Origin: Cornus controversa
Taxonomy: Eukaryota; Streptophyta; Magnoliopsida; Cornales; Cornaceae
NCBI GenBank assembly: GCA_026545225.1
Contig: CM048845.1
Location: 1,873,001-1,937,000 of the forward strand
Direction: 5' to 3'
DNA length: 64,000 nt
Position numbers and translations under genes: made by a program. Of this stretch, positions 34,087-46,059 are shown one piece after another. The notes under the pieces were generated by a model, which had not been told where the DNA came from, made no database searches, and saw only the letters and a list, made by a program, of their open reading frames with translations. Each line of letters opens with the position of its first letter. The stretch's first letter is position 1.

Positions 34087-37000
34087 TAGATGAACTTTTT
34101 GACTTGTGAATGGGTCACCATAGCATATGCCTCTGCTTCCACCCATTTGGTGAAATAGTCCGTGGCCAAGAGGACGTACTTCTTTTCGTGTGTCACAATC
34201 AGCAATGGTCCTACTATGTCCATCCCCCATTGGGCAAAAGGCCAAGGGCTGGTCATTGGATTCAAGTTTCCCGGTGGTTGGTGTAGTAGTTGGGCGTGCT
34301 TTTGGCATTTATCACAGTTTCTGGAGTACTCCACCACATTGTGTGACATGTGAGGCCAGAAATACCCCAGCATCAAAGCTTTGTGGGCTAACGACCTCCC
34401 TCCCAATGGTTCCCAAAAACTCCTTTGTGGATTTGCTTTAGGACTCTAGTTGCTTCAAATGGTGTTAAGCATCGTAGCAACGGTCCTGAATACGATATTC
34501 TGTAGAGGTGGTTTTTGACTATGGTGTATTTAGCTACCTTCATCCTCAACTTCTTCGACTCTCTTTGTGTTCGGGAAGGATCCCACTCTTCAAGTATGCC
34601 TCGATTGGATCCATCCAACTTAGCTCTTTTGAGATCATGAACACCTTAAGTGGTTTCACGATGCTTGGCTCACTTAATTCTTCTTTGGAGGATACTCTAG
34701 TCAAGGATTCATCTGCGTAAGAGGCCGAGTAGGCCAGCCGATCAGCCACTACGTTTCTTTCGCACGAGATATGGTTAAGTCTTACTTCACAAACTCTTTC
34801 ATGCTCTCGAGCACTACTTCTCGGTAGGCGTTCATCTTTCTTTCTCTAGCCTGTAACTTTCTATTAACTTGATTCACAACTAGTTGTGAATCACTGAACA
34901 TGGTTAGTTTCCTTATTTGCAGTGATTTTGCTAGCCGAAGCCCTGCTAGAAGGGCCTCATATTCTGCCACATTATTGGGGGCATCAAAATCAAATCTCAC
35001 CGCGTGATGTAAAGTAGTTTCGTCTGAAGTCCTAACCTCAACTCCGACCCCCGATCCTGTTTGGCTTGATGATCAGTCAACATATATCTCCCACCAGGCG
35101 AGATTCTCCCTCTCGTCTTCTAGTTCATTATACTCTAGTAGAAATTTGACCAGCATTTGGTCCTTTTAAGCCGTCCAGGGCTCGAAATGGATGTCGCAAG
35201 AGCTGAGATCCATGGCCCACTTCATCAATATTCCAGTTATGTCTGGTTTGCTGAGGATTGTTTTGAGTGGCAAGTTAGTTGGAACGATTATCGAGTGTGA
35301 CTCGAAGTAGTGCCTCAGTTTCTTCTTTGCGTGTATAAGGCCCAAGATCAGCTTTTTCGCTCTCGAGTATCTGTTTTCTACATCCGTCATTGTCTTGCTG
35401 GAATAATACACTGGCTGCTACTTCTGATCCTCTTCTCAAACCAAGGCTGCACTTGTAAATACCTTCGATACTACCAGGTACAGGTATAAAGTTTCACCAG
35501 GCTTCGGTATCGAGAGGATTAGTGCGGAGGTCATATACTTTTTCAACTTTCTTAGTGCCTCTGATTGATACGTCCCCTATATTCTGCCTCTTGTCTTTCT
35601 AATGGCGTCGAGGAACGGCTCGCATTTGTCCGAGATGCGGGATATGAATCGGCTGAGGGAAGTAATTCGGCCGGTTAGGACTTGAACCTCTCGATGGGTT
35701 TTTGGTTCAGGAATTTGGATCAGCGCCGACACTTGAGACGGGCTCATTTCTATTCTACTGTTGACTATATGGCCAAGGAACTTTCCCGACGATACTCTGA
35801 ACGAGCACTTTAATGGATTTAACTTTAGCCGGTGTTTCCTAAGGGTTTCGAATATTTCCTACAAGTGTCGTAAGTGATCTTGCTTCCTTTTTACTTTTGA
35901 CTACTACCATGTCATCAATGTACGCTTCCACGGTCTCAACGATCTGGTTCTTAAAGACTCGGTTGATCATCCGCTGGGACGTTGCCCCTGCGTTTTTCAA
36001 GCCGAAGGGCATTACCTTGTAACAATAGGTTCCTCCCTCAGTGATGAATGATGTCTTCTCCTCATCCATTGGATCCATCAGGATCTGATTATAGCCTGAG
36101 TAAACATCCAAAAGGGTTAGCAATTCGTAACCGGCAGTGGCGTCCACCATCTGGTTTATTTTTGGGAGAGGGTAGTTGTCCTTTAGACATGCCTTATTTA
36201 AATTAGTGAAGTCGATGCACACTCTCCATTTCCCATTCTTCTTCTTTACCACCACCACATTTGAGAGCCATTCTGAGTACTTTACTTCTCTGATAAAATC
36301 TGCCTGGAGCATACGACTGATTTCTTCAGCTATTATCCTGTTTCTCTCCAGGGTGAACCTCCGTTGTCTTTGCCTAATGGGGGTGATGTTGGGGTTTGTG
36401 TTAAAAGTATGTTTCACCAAGTTGGGGTCTATGCCAGGCATGTCGAGATGGCTCCAGGCGAATCTGTCTCTATTTCTTTTTAGCATGTCGTTCAATTCAT
36501 CTTTCTCTTTTTCCTGCAAAAATGTTCCGATCAGTGTGTTTTTTTCTTCCCCTAAACTCCCGAGTTGGACTGACTGGAGTGATTTTACAAGCTAAGTTAT
36601 GCTTCCAACGTCTTGCTCCTCGAGTGGTTCTGGCTTCTGTGATTGCTATTGGGTACCTTTCTCCGTATCGAGTGTTTCCTTCTTATATGTGCGCTTGATT
36701 GCTAGTGAATAACACTCTTTCCCTACTATTTGATCGCCGATCAGGTCCACTGTCTCTTTCCTGTTAGGGGCCAAGCATCTTATCACCTGGTGCAGAGTCA
36801 ATGGGACCCCGTGCATCTTATGTATCCATCATCTTCCCATAATGAGGTTTTACAAGGAGTGGACGTCGATTATCATAAATCGCTCTCTCAATGTTCTCTA
36901 CGCTACAGTTACTAATAGTGATATCGTTCTGATTGAGGTGACTCTGTTTCCATCAAATCCCATAAGCAGACCCTTTACTAGCTCGATCCGATCATTGCTG

Positions 37001-38674
37001 ACTCCTATTTGTTTGTACACTTTAAGTGTCATTATGTTAGAACTCGATCCTGCATCGATGAACACTCTCTTTACTCGATAGTTCGCCACCAGTAAACTGA
37101 TAACCAGCGGGTCTTCATATGGGAGTTGTACCCTCATCAAATCGGGATCTCCAAACATAATTTGAGCGTCAATTCTTTCACTTTAGACCGAGTTGATCCC
37201 TCCTAGCTTTTGCAGTTTTTTAGCCTGACGAATGTAAGATCTACTCGTGCTCCTACCTTTGTGAGTCGAATAACCATGTATGGTATTAATCGTCCTTACT
37301 AGGTTCAAGTTCTATTTTTCCCTGTGCTTTGGGATCTGATGCCCAATCTAACTAGGAAGGTCTCTCACCACATATTCGTTCAACCCACCTTTGGCTATGA
37401 TCGCCTCCGTTTGGCCCCTCAGGTTTCGACACTCGTTGGTGGTGTGTCCGTAGCCATAGTGGAAGGCGCAATGCTTACTCCTATCCTTGCACTCGGTTGG
37501 TGTCCGAATAAGTGGTGGAGTATGGAATATACCTTGGCTCTTATTTTCCTAATATAGCTTGGCCAAGGTGCACTTAAACGAGCTATTTTTTTCTTTGAAT
37601 TTTGGTCACTTTTCTGGTTTCGATGGGGCTGCGTGGGTCCTACCCTGTCCCTTTGATTTGCTCTCATTTTCCTTGGATTGGGTGCTAACACTTATCAGGG
37701 CTGATCTTTGCTGACGGAGCAGCTAGTTTTCCTCAAGACTAAGATATCTCTATGCCTTTACGTTCAGATCTCCCATAGTTCTGGGGGTTTTTCTCACCAA
37801 GGATGAATAGAACTTGGGATCATGGCTACTTTGAAGACTTCCACCGCTGCGGCTTGGTCGCACCTGTCATCAAGGACATCTCCAAATTGAATCTGGTCAT
37901 GAAGGATTTCAAAGTCTCCCCCTTGCTTGTCTCATAGTGAAAAGGGAAGAGATGGTTTTCTTCTGTTGTCGGTTGCCTATGTACTGAGCAATAAAGAGCT
38001 CGCATAGCTTGGTGAAGCTAAAGATTGAGCCCGAGGGCTATTGCTTGAACCAAGTTAAGGCAGCTCCTGACAGGCTTGTTGGGAAAATTTTGCACATGAG
38101 GTTCTCATCTTCTGCGTGGAGCGTCATTCTCTAATGTACGTGGAAGAGATGGTCAACGGGGTCAGTTATTCTGTCAAATGTGATGAAGTTCGAGAGTACG
38201 AACTTCCTTGGATTCGGGGACTTCCTTATTTCTTCTGTGAAAGGGGACTGCACTACTTTGCTAGTCACCTGAGTCACCAGATCAGCTGGGGTCTGGTTCT
38301 TCAGGTCCTTGATGTCTGCATTGACCTTTTCCAATCGTTCGACAATTACGTCGAACTGGACATTCGATGTGGTGCTTTGGAATTTTGATCGGTTGGTATT
38401 TCGCTCTCCTTCCCTAGCGAAATCGCACTCCTCCAAGATCCCTATATAAGGTGAGGAATTCTCGGGTTGCTTTCCCATGAGCCGGGCTATCCTCTCCTGG
38501 AGCAGGTTGTTGCGCTGGTTGGATTCCTCCAGTCGTTATCGCATCTCCTGCAAGATCTATTCTTGCATCAGATTCTGTTCCATCATCTGATTGGGGATAG
38601 GTGATTGTTGTCCTATTATGGTTCCGGAATGTAGCTGTACTGGCATAAATTCCTAAGGAATTTTGGAGTACCTC
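34087..38674 (-). pseudogene. gypsy-2 gag-pol, inactivated
   Basis: Gag is at about 37700-38670 with a conserved block PFTEEIRKSPNP near 38230. A zinc knuckle (CAFHYGYGHTTNEC) lies near 37430-37470. The protease IDAGSSSNIM is near 37040. The reverse transcriptase is at 35839-36519 with CIDFTNLNKAC, VYSGYNQI, MPFGLKNAGA and the active-site YIDDM. RNase H is at 35166-35411 and the second RNase H (VAEYEALLAGL, SDSQLVV) at 34782-35000. The integrase zinc region and core are at 34087-34618, with DYFTKWVEAE. It is split by several stops and frameshifts, for example near 35835, 35160 and 37190. Confidence 0.88.
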
Positions 38675-38680
38675 GTTCCC

Positions 38681-38695
38681 ACAGACGGCGCCAAA
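38681..38695 (-). other. Primer-binding site of gypsy-2
   Basis: On the minus strand TTTGGCGCCGTCTGT begins one base after the LTR end (CACCTACA). The TGGCGCCGTCTGTGGGAA style leader is typical of Tat elements. Confidence 0.8.
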
Positions 38696-38696
38696 T

Positions 38697-39030
38697 TGTA
38701 GGTGTAGAAAAATGGTTACCACACTTAAAAGAAATTGTGTATCCTTTTCCTTAGCGTTTTAAGCCTTTAAATAACTTTGTAAATACATTAATCGTGTCAA
38801 TAATCATTCCGCCCTTTTGGATTTTGATTGTATTTATGAATCTATATATGCCTTGATTTGCTGCAGGAATTCAGTGTCTGGTACTATTATTTGGGGAGGG
38901 AATCCAACATTTCTTTATGTTTTTTGTTGGTTGGTAATGGATGACCCGGAAGGTGACGTGGCTGCCATGTGTGCTTCCAAGTTGGCATTTACACGTGTCA
39001 TTCTATGGCGGGTGTTTTTTGTCCATCACA
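38697..39030 (-). repeat. 5' LTR of gypsy-2
   Basis: 334 bp, starting TGTGATGGAC and ending CACCTACA on the minus strand, so TG...CA. It is bounded by the primer site and by the MGL2 block. The partner LTR has been lost, so insertion age cannot be estimated from it. Confidence 0.8.
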
Positions 39031-39256
39031 TGTATCATTGAAACACATATTAATTTATTATTATATATTATTAACATGAAGAAAATCAAAAACTAGATGG
39101 ATAGATTGATCCAAAATGAACAAGAAAGGTAGAAATTTCTACATACATAAAAACCCCAACCCGTCAGAGATTATACGGCAACTTATTCGATGAGCATGCA
39201 CTAATTGAAATTATGATAGATAGAGGCAGACAGACAATTAGCTAGGTAGCTTCAAT

Positions 39257-40914
39257 TTAATTTTTTTCGAACAAAGTTGAATCCTGCATTCTTGAAAGTG
39301 CTTTCTCGAACTGGCTCCACTTCTGTTCCAGAGTCCCACTATATCCCACAGACATCCTGATTAGTCCTGGTGAAATCCCGGCCAACGCCTTCTCTTCCAC
39401 ATTCATCTCACTGCTAGTGCTGCTACCGGAGCACGACATGAGCGTATCGTAGTATCCCAAGCTAACAGCCATCAACCCAAATTGGGTAGAATTCTGCAAC
39501 TGGTGCATCAATCTATTAGCCCTTTCTTCGGTTTCCATGTTGAGGCAAAGGATTCCACCATAGCCGTAGTCTTTGTTTGCCATGGACTTGAAGATTGCGT
39601 GATCCGGGTGATCCTCTAGCCCTGGATAAATGACTTTGAGGCCCAGCTTCTTCATCCTGGTGGCATAAACCATAGCCCTGTGGCAATGCTCCTTCATTCT
39701 CAACGCCAAGTGAGGAATTCTCTCAGACAGTTCGAAGGCAACCTTGGGATTCATGGTTGGGCCCAATAGCATCAGGGTCCCTTGATGGAGATCCATCATG
39801 GAGCTCACCAGGCTTGCTGGTCCACACACAGCACCTATATATTCCACACCATTTATTTAATTAATATAAATATATATTACTTTTTTGTGATAGTAACAAC
39901 AAAAAGACCAGAAATAAATTAAGGAATCATAGCAAAATTTGACCTTCAAAATTGAAATATTTTCATAGTTAATTAATTTGAGAAGAAGGTTTTAAAATCT
40001 TAGATGGTTCAAAATATTTTGACATCTTAAAAACACAATACTCCTACTTATTTTTCAAACATAGAAAAATACAAAACCGACACTTAGAAAACTCTTTCAA
40101 GAAAATATATATATATAGCTAAATAAGATTGAATATAGTCTTCCATGCATATAAGAGGTGAATGGACAGACGTACCAGCAATAACATCGGCCCCACCGCT
40201 AATATACTTGGAGATACTGTGGACCACCACGTCGGCCCCAAGACGAGCCGGAGAGAACACCATCGGAGTGAAGGTGTTGTCCACCACAACCTTCACCCCC
40301 TTATCGTGCGCTATCCTGCACAGCTCCGGCACGTTAGCCACCGCCAGCGTAGGGTTGGAAACCGCCTCGAAGTACAAGACGTTAGTTTTCCCTTCCACGA
40401 TCGCCTTCTTAACCATCTCCAGATCCCCGAGGTCCACCAACGTCGTGGTTATGTTGCAGGCTCGTGGCAAGAAGTGGGTGAGCAAGGCATGGGTCCCACC
40501 GTAGAGAGTCCTTGATGCTACCACGTGTCCCCCGCTGCTGCAAAGCTGCAGGAGGACCGATGATATGGCAGCCATACCACTGGAGGTACAGTAAGCCGCC
40601 TCGGTGCCCTCGAGAGCCGCCATCTTACGGCCCAGATTCAAGACGGTGGGGTTGAAGTGACGGCTGTAGATGAAGAAGTCGCGATCGGCGCCGAGCTCAC
40701 CGGAAAACATCCGACCCATCGTCTCTGGCTCCAAGACAGTGAATGTAGCGGAGGCCTCGATGGACATGTTGACGCCGCCGTGCTCGCCGAACTCGTGGCG
40801 TGCACTGGCCAATGCCGCTGCCGGATCTACCCATGCCGCTGGTACCATTCCCACTGATTTTTTGGCAACCATCTCACTGTGGCCATTATCACTATGGTTT
40901 CCTGTTTCTGCCAT
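39257..40914 (-). CDS. MGL: Methionine gamma-lyase, copy 2 (two exons)
   Basis: The PLP enzyme that cleaves L-methionine to methanethiol, 2-oxobutanoate and ammonia. Exon 1 is 40176-40914 and exon 2 is 39257-39834. The GT-AG phase-1 intron 39835-40175 sits at the same codon as in MGL1. The product is 438 residues with YSRHFNPTV (83-91), LYGGT (137-141), Asp212, PLP Lys236, Ser371 in the SLGYY segment and Arg406 in LIRMSVG, which bind cofactor and substrate carboxylate in this family. It differs from MGL1 at roughly fifteen residues, including SSMM for NSMM, LNME for LDME, YDTL for YETL and NVEE for NEEE. No frameshift or stop is seen, so it looks functional. The next upstream feature is its own 5' flank; no other host gene lies within 16 kb on either side. 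Confidence 0.94.
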
Positions 40915-41060
40915 TAGTGTTAGATATGTAAGTGTGTGTGTATATATATAACAGAGAGAGAGAGAGAAAAAGGGAGAGGGTTTGGAAGCTTACAAAGAGA
41001 GATATATAGTGGAGTTTGAGGTGAATTGATTAGGTTGAGAGCGGGGTTTATATAGAGTGT
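40915..41060 (-). promoter_or_regulatory. MGL2 core promoter and 5' leader
   Basis: The TATA box (plus 41047-41055) is about 135 bases upstream of the ATG. The leader has a short GA run at 40953-40966. Sequence around the TATA box is nearly identical to MGL1 and MGL3. Confidence 0.75.
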
Positions 41061-41165
41061 ATGCCTGTGAAGCTGAGGCAGCTACGAAGAAATGGTGGTA
41101 AGTCGGGTTTGACTGTAGCAATTTTATTTTTGGAATTACGATTGTCCACTAAAAATTTGCAAATA

Positions 41166-41173
41166 TCACGTGA
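41166..41173. promoter_or_regulatory. Palindromic TCACGTGA motif upstream of MGL2
   Basis: Same motif and surrounding sequence (TTTGCAAATA on the left, TTTTGTGATGG on the right) as 18840-18847. Confidence 0.5.
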
Positions 41174-41603
41174 TTTTGTGATGGTTTTCAAAATTTGGAC
41201 TTTAATATTATTACTCAATCTTGGGATTTTAATGGTATTATTATTGCCTTTTTTTTTCAGACCTTTTATAGCACGCGCATTATATAATTGAACCTATACT
41301 ATATTTAGAAATATTTTTTTCAATATAAAATATAAAAGTATATAATATATCAATTATGTGTTATTTTTGAAATTGTATTATACATTTTAACTTATATAAT
41401 CTACTATGTTTTTAGTGGAAGTGGATTGTTCATACACCATGTGGGCAGTGTACCTATTTAGTTGGAAAATTGATAAACATGTCTTTTTGTAAGTCAATGT
41501 GGGATCAAAGGATTTACAAGTCATTTTACATGCCGTTAAACTTTTGAGTGTAAGACGGAACAAACGTCTTGGTCTGGGTCTGAGTAATAGCTACAGTGAA
41601 ATA

Positions 41604-42299
41604 GTTAGGGGTGTCAATTCGTGTTCTCTCGTATTCATGTAGTGTCGATCTATGAGTAATCTGTTAAACAGTTCAACTCTAATCCGATTCATTTAATAAT
41701 TGTATTATATACCCTCCACACTAACTCAACTCATCTATTAAACGTGTCAACCCATGTAACTCGTTTAAGAAACATGTCCAATAATGTCACAACTCATTTA
41801 ATAACCTCTTTAATTCGTTCAACTTGTATGATATGAGTTTCTCCATCCCTAAAAATTTCTACGAACATCATATAAAAAAAATAAAGTACATATCTATACA
41901 AAATCATAAAATCAAACTATATTATAAATTTTGTATCTTTATATAAACCCCAAAAATCATAGTAAAGTCTATTCAACAACTGATAAAACATCATAACAAT
42001 CTCATTGTTGCATTTTATGCCTACATGAGTCTTATAAATAAACAAATAGATTACAAACAATTGAAATATATATAACTATGTATATATAAGTTTAAATAAA
42101 ACCATAACATATGAATAATTCATGTCGTAATCGTATTGCGGGTTAAATAGGTTAGACACAAACTCACCATAATTTTTGCGTGTCATGTTTTTATTGACCC
42201 GTTTATTAAACGTCACTGTTTACTTCAAACTCAAATTTGCTTAACTTGTATCGTGTTCGTGTTGTTTTGTCGTATCGTGTCCAATTTTGTCACCTCTAA
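41604..42299. mobile_element. Inverted-repeat (MITE-like) element in MGL2 5' flank
   Basis: The left end AGTTAGGGGTGTCAATTCGTG and the right end CAATTTTGTCACCTCTAAA are roughly complementary. There are internal GTTTATTAAAC-type phrases and no coding. The MGL1 block has an internally deleted version, so insertion predates the duplication. Confidence 0.55.
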
Positions 42300-44496
42300 A
42301 AGAGTGAATATGTGTGATATTATTGCAGACCTGTGTCATTTGTAATAAGTTGTGAATATTATTAAGGCGCCATGCCTCAGTTAATGAGGACTTAACGATC
42401 AAAATATTCTCATTGACACATGATAGAAAAATTGGTAATGACTAAAGAGGCCAACCATATAAAAGGATAGGTTGTATTCATATGAGGTTTGCACGATGTT
42501 GGTAAAAAACAATTTCTTCCAAACATTTAATGGTAAAGTCAAAATTTTGTAAGGATGGATATATTGACGAGAAATTAAGCAACCAATTATGGACCAGATT
42601 TGCATATATGTCTTTTCTAGACATGCTCCTTAATTCTGTTCGGCATATTTAATGATTTTGTAAACATTACTACAATTTTTCAATAATGTCAAAGATTTGC
42701 ATTCATATTGATCCGTTAAAGTTTTCAAGTCATGGTAAATTTAATTAATTAATAAAGTAAAACCAAATTTTGTGCATCACAAAATAGCAAGATGATGTGG
42801 TCCTATGTATTTTTTGTTCTTTGGAAAATTTTTGATTAGAAAGAGAGAGAATTTCAAGAAACAACTTTCAGGAAAAAAGAATCAGAAATTTTTATTAAGT
42901 AATTGTTCCTATTTAGCTTTTTTTTTCCCTTCGAAAAAACTCCTCTTTTTCTATTAAGGTAAAAAATAAATAATAAAAACAATCATCTTCTCTTGATTTT
43001 CTTTTTATTTTTTAGAATCGAGTAAAGAGTAAAATGGTCATGCAAAAAGAGATTTTTTATTTTTTTTTGTGAAAGAGAGATTTTTTTGCTACTTTTGAAG
43101 TACAAGGAGATACAATTATTGAATACTAGAGAATTCTGTGTCTGTGAAAATTCCACCACTAATAACTCATTGTTTAATATTATCTCATAAAATAGTGTGA
43201 AATAGAGGTTTACTATTGGTGAAATTTTATAAATATGAAATTGTCGAGAAATTATACTTGCAAAATAAAAAAATAAAAAACCCTTATACTCCGTCTACAT
43301 GGAGAAATTATATAATACCCCATGAGTATTGATGATGTGACATTTCGATAAAATATAAGCTCTCTATTTCTTTTGAAAATTATCAAATTCTCTGCAATCA
43401 AAGAGAAATAGAAGGCTTACACTTTTCGGTAATATCACATGATCGATATCTTTTTTTAAGTATTATATACTTTCTCGTATACATGAAGTAGGTATAGCAT
43501 TGCCTTATAGCAAATCAGGGACTATGGACTGAATTACCCTTTCCGAAGATTCCTATGGTTTGATGAAAATTCAAAAGTAGAGAAAAGAACATTTGAAGAC
43601 TCGTAACAAAAACCAACAAGAACAATCCAAGACCAAAATATCACTCAATGTCATTATTTTTTATATATAGGATCACATGCATATACAAAAATCGGAGAGA
43701 TTAATGATGATATAAGTATTATAATTGGTAGGTTAGACAAAATGAAGCAAGTTAGTAGTGTCCATATGTATATGAAGCAGAGTTGTTATATTTGAAAAGA
43801 TACAAGAATAATGCATTGGTGTTGTAGAAATGCAAACATTGATGTGGATATATTCAATGCAATTTTGTAGATGTTTTGGTGAGAAAAATAAGATTGATTT
43901 GTGTTGAGATAATAAGAAATGAAGTTAAAAAAAAATTAGTCTAATAAGAGCAGTAATAAAACAAAAATAGAAAAAAAGAATATATATGACTTTAATTACC
44001 TGTTCACATGGAAAAAAAGAAAGAGAATGTTTTTTACAGCGATCGCATTGAATATGAGTATATGACTCGTAGACTCTACGATAAAAATGGGACTAATTTT
44101 GACTTCTACTTCTTTTATATGTTAATTTTCTTAAGCATCATAATGTACGTTTTGGTAAGTTCTTTAGAAAATTAAATTTGGGAAAGCGATAGCTCTCATG
44201 AAAATGATTTTATTATAAACAATATAACAAATATTTTAATTTAATAGTCCACCTAATTATCTTTTTCTATTGCATGGACCATATATGTGAGTTGAAATTA
44301 ATGAGATCCACTAGATTATGTTGTCATCAATTTTTGTATGAATTTAACAATTTTAGCGACTTTATATATTCATTTCAATTTTAGTCAAAACATTGAACGG
44401 TTCTGACTGCTATTATAAGTGGATTTTGTTGTAGTGTCATGCAATTTCATTTCGTTTACATTACCGTAAATAACATTGGTGAATTAGGCAAAGGTA
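42300..44496. other. MGL2 distal 5' flank, no gene
   Basis: Collinear with 19670-23010 upstream of MGL1, with many small indels. No open reading frame with recognisable content. Confidence 0.65.
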
Positions 44497-44582
44497 CGGA
44501 AAGAAACGAATTCGCAATAAACAAAAGATTACATTACATAGCAATTCCAATGATATGCCTTGAACCACTCCGCTATCTCTCC
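44497..44582 (-). pseudogene. Plastid-type tRNA-Ser (trnS-GGA-like) relic, second copy
   Basis: On the minus strand it starts GGAGAGATAGCGGAGTGG and ends TCTTTCCG. The anticodon loop TTGGAAT keeps GGA. The T-arm is destroyed (TTGCGAATTCGTTTC). It occupies the place homologous to 23017-23102. The two relics have decayed in different parts. Confidence 0.82.
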
Positions 44583-44587
44583 TACAT

Positions 44588-45008
44588 AATGTAAAAAAAC
44601 CCCTAAACTATTACCCTTTTACAAATAGTTACTGAAATAAAAAAAATACATTCTTTTTCATGCAGTATATTCATGAAATATTTAGAAATTACTTAAATTG
44701 TTTTTCTACTTAAGATTTTTAATAAAATAATTAATTTCAAGAATTAAAGATAAATTTATGCAAATTTGAGGGAGTAGTCATCAAAATAGCATGATTTTTT
44801 TTTTTATAATTTATTTTAATAAGTAAAATGGGTTAAGTATAATTCAATAAGAAATAATATTTATGTCATTTAATAAAGTAGCTCATCACATGACACACAT
44901 GGGGCCATTTTGTAACAAAATGTGATAGTTCAGGAGGTGTTATGTACAAATTATAGTTGAGGAGGTTATTTGCTAATTTGAACATAGTTAAGGGAGTTAT
45001 TTGCACTT
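44588..45008. mobile_element. Non-coding insertion in the MGL2 block
   Basis: Absent at the corresponding MGL1 site, where CTACATA is directly followed by AAAATTATGA. The insertion has repeated phrases of the type 'AACTAT' and 'GGGTAAAGTGCAAATAAC' (minus strand), and AAT-rich flanks that may be its target duplication. Class unknown. Confidence 0.6.
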
Positions 45009-45321
45009 TACCCTAATAATTATGACCCAAAAATTGAGTGAACAGTGAGTTATTTATATTAAATGAGTGGATAAGTACACCAATCAATTCTAACTATAAA
45101 GACATGGAGATATATATATATTTTTAAAAAAATTCTCCTTTCAACGACAAAAATGACGGTGATAAGGTTATATTCAGACATTATAAATCTTTTTAACAAG
45201 TATCATGAAACAATAACTTGTAATTTGTAATATTACTTGGTGCCACTTGGCATCCAACTTAGGAGCTGTTTGGGTTGATCTGTTAAGGTTGAGCAAGAGT
45301 CCATTCTAAGGAAAACTCTTA

Positions 45322-45952
45322 GGGCTAGTTTGGTACGCAGGAATGGAGATGGAATGAAATGCTCATTCTACCTTTGATTTTCTTTCTCTCGTTTGTTGTG
45401 CTACATTAGAAATGGAATGACCATTCTAAGTCATTCCCTTGGAATACTCATTCTAACAATCCAATTCCACTTCTTGAGTTACGAAATGGCCATTTCATAC
45501 TCACTTATTATTAAAATCATCATCTCTCTCTTCATTAATGCAACTCTCTCTCTCTTGTACAACTTAATCTAGAATATATATATATATATATGTCCTTGTT
45601 ATATCACTTTCAGTTTTTAATAAAGTATTAATTTTTTTTTTTTGTATAAAAGATTATATTAATCTTGACTAGAAGAAAAAGATGATTTATATATTGATTT
45701 ATAAAGTTTTAACTGAATGGGTAATTAATTTTTTTTTTCATATGGTAATTAAATTAAATTGGCTAAATGTCCCATTTTTAAAACTAATTCTATTTTATAT
45801 AGAAAAATATAGCATATTGAAAGGTAATATCATTTCATTCCTACACCATTCTCTATCTGTAGCCAAATATTGGAATGAGAATGGTCATTCCATTCTATTT
45901 TCATTCTCATTCCATTCCCACTTCATTTCATTTATGCATACCAAACTAGCCC
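45322..45952. mobile_element. PIF/Harbinger (Tourist-like) MITE with TTA target duplication
   Basis: The terminal inverted repeats GGGCTAGTTTGGTACGCA (left) and, reverse-complemented, GGGCTAGTTTGGTATGCA (right) match at 17 of 18 positions. They are flanked by the 3-bp duplication TTA (45319-45321 and 45953-45955). It is 631 bp with no transposase. The short reading 45682-46053 starts inside it and has no family features. Confidence 0.9.
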
Positions 45953-46059
45953 TTAAGGTTGAGGGACTCTTGGAAGTTGTCCTAAAAAGAACTTGGCTGG
46001 CACATGGATATATGTGTTTATATGTACATGTATGTACGTGTATATATATATAAATATAT

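Larger units (their letters stand above)
34087..39030 (-). mobile_element. Ty3/gypsy element of Tat type, 3'-truncated (gypsy-2)
   Basis: On the minus strand it has a 5' LTR (38697-39030), a primer-binding site and leader, gag, protease, reverse transcriptase, RNase H, second RNase H-like domain and integrase. It is cut within integrase at 34087. The order and the second RNase H mark the Tat lineage. The LTR start at 39030 lies exactly at the left edge of the MGL2 block, so it inserted into the MGL2 3' flank. Confidence 0.88.
39031..45070. repeat. Segmental duplication block carrying MGL2
   Basis: Collinear with the MGL1 block 16707-23155. It has its own insertion (44588-45008) that MGL1 lacks, and lacks the 1-kb tandem copy of MGL1. 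Confidence 0.8.

Noticed and set aside
40145..40515. Plus-strand readings of 117-132 codons antisense to exon 1, conserved at all three MGL genes
   Set aside because: They mirror the GC-rich exon 1 of MGL, and their conservation follows from the sense gene. No independent start, splice or domain evidence.
45682..46053. 123-codon plus-strand reading
   Set aside because: Starts inside a non-coding MITE and runs out of it; no family features.
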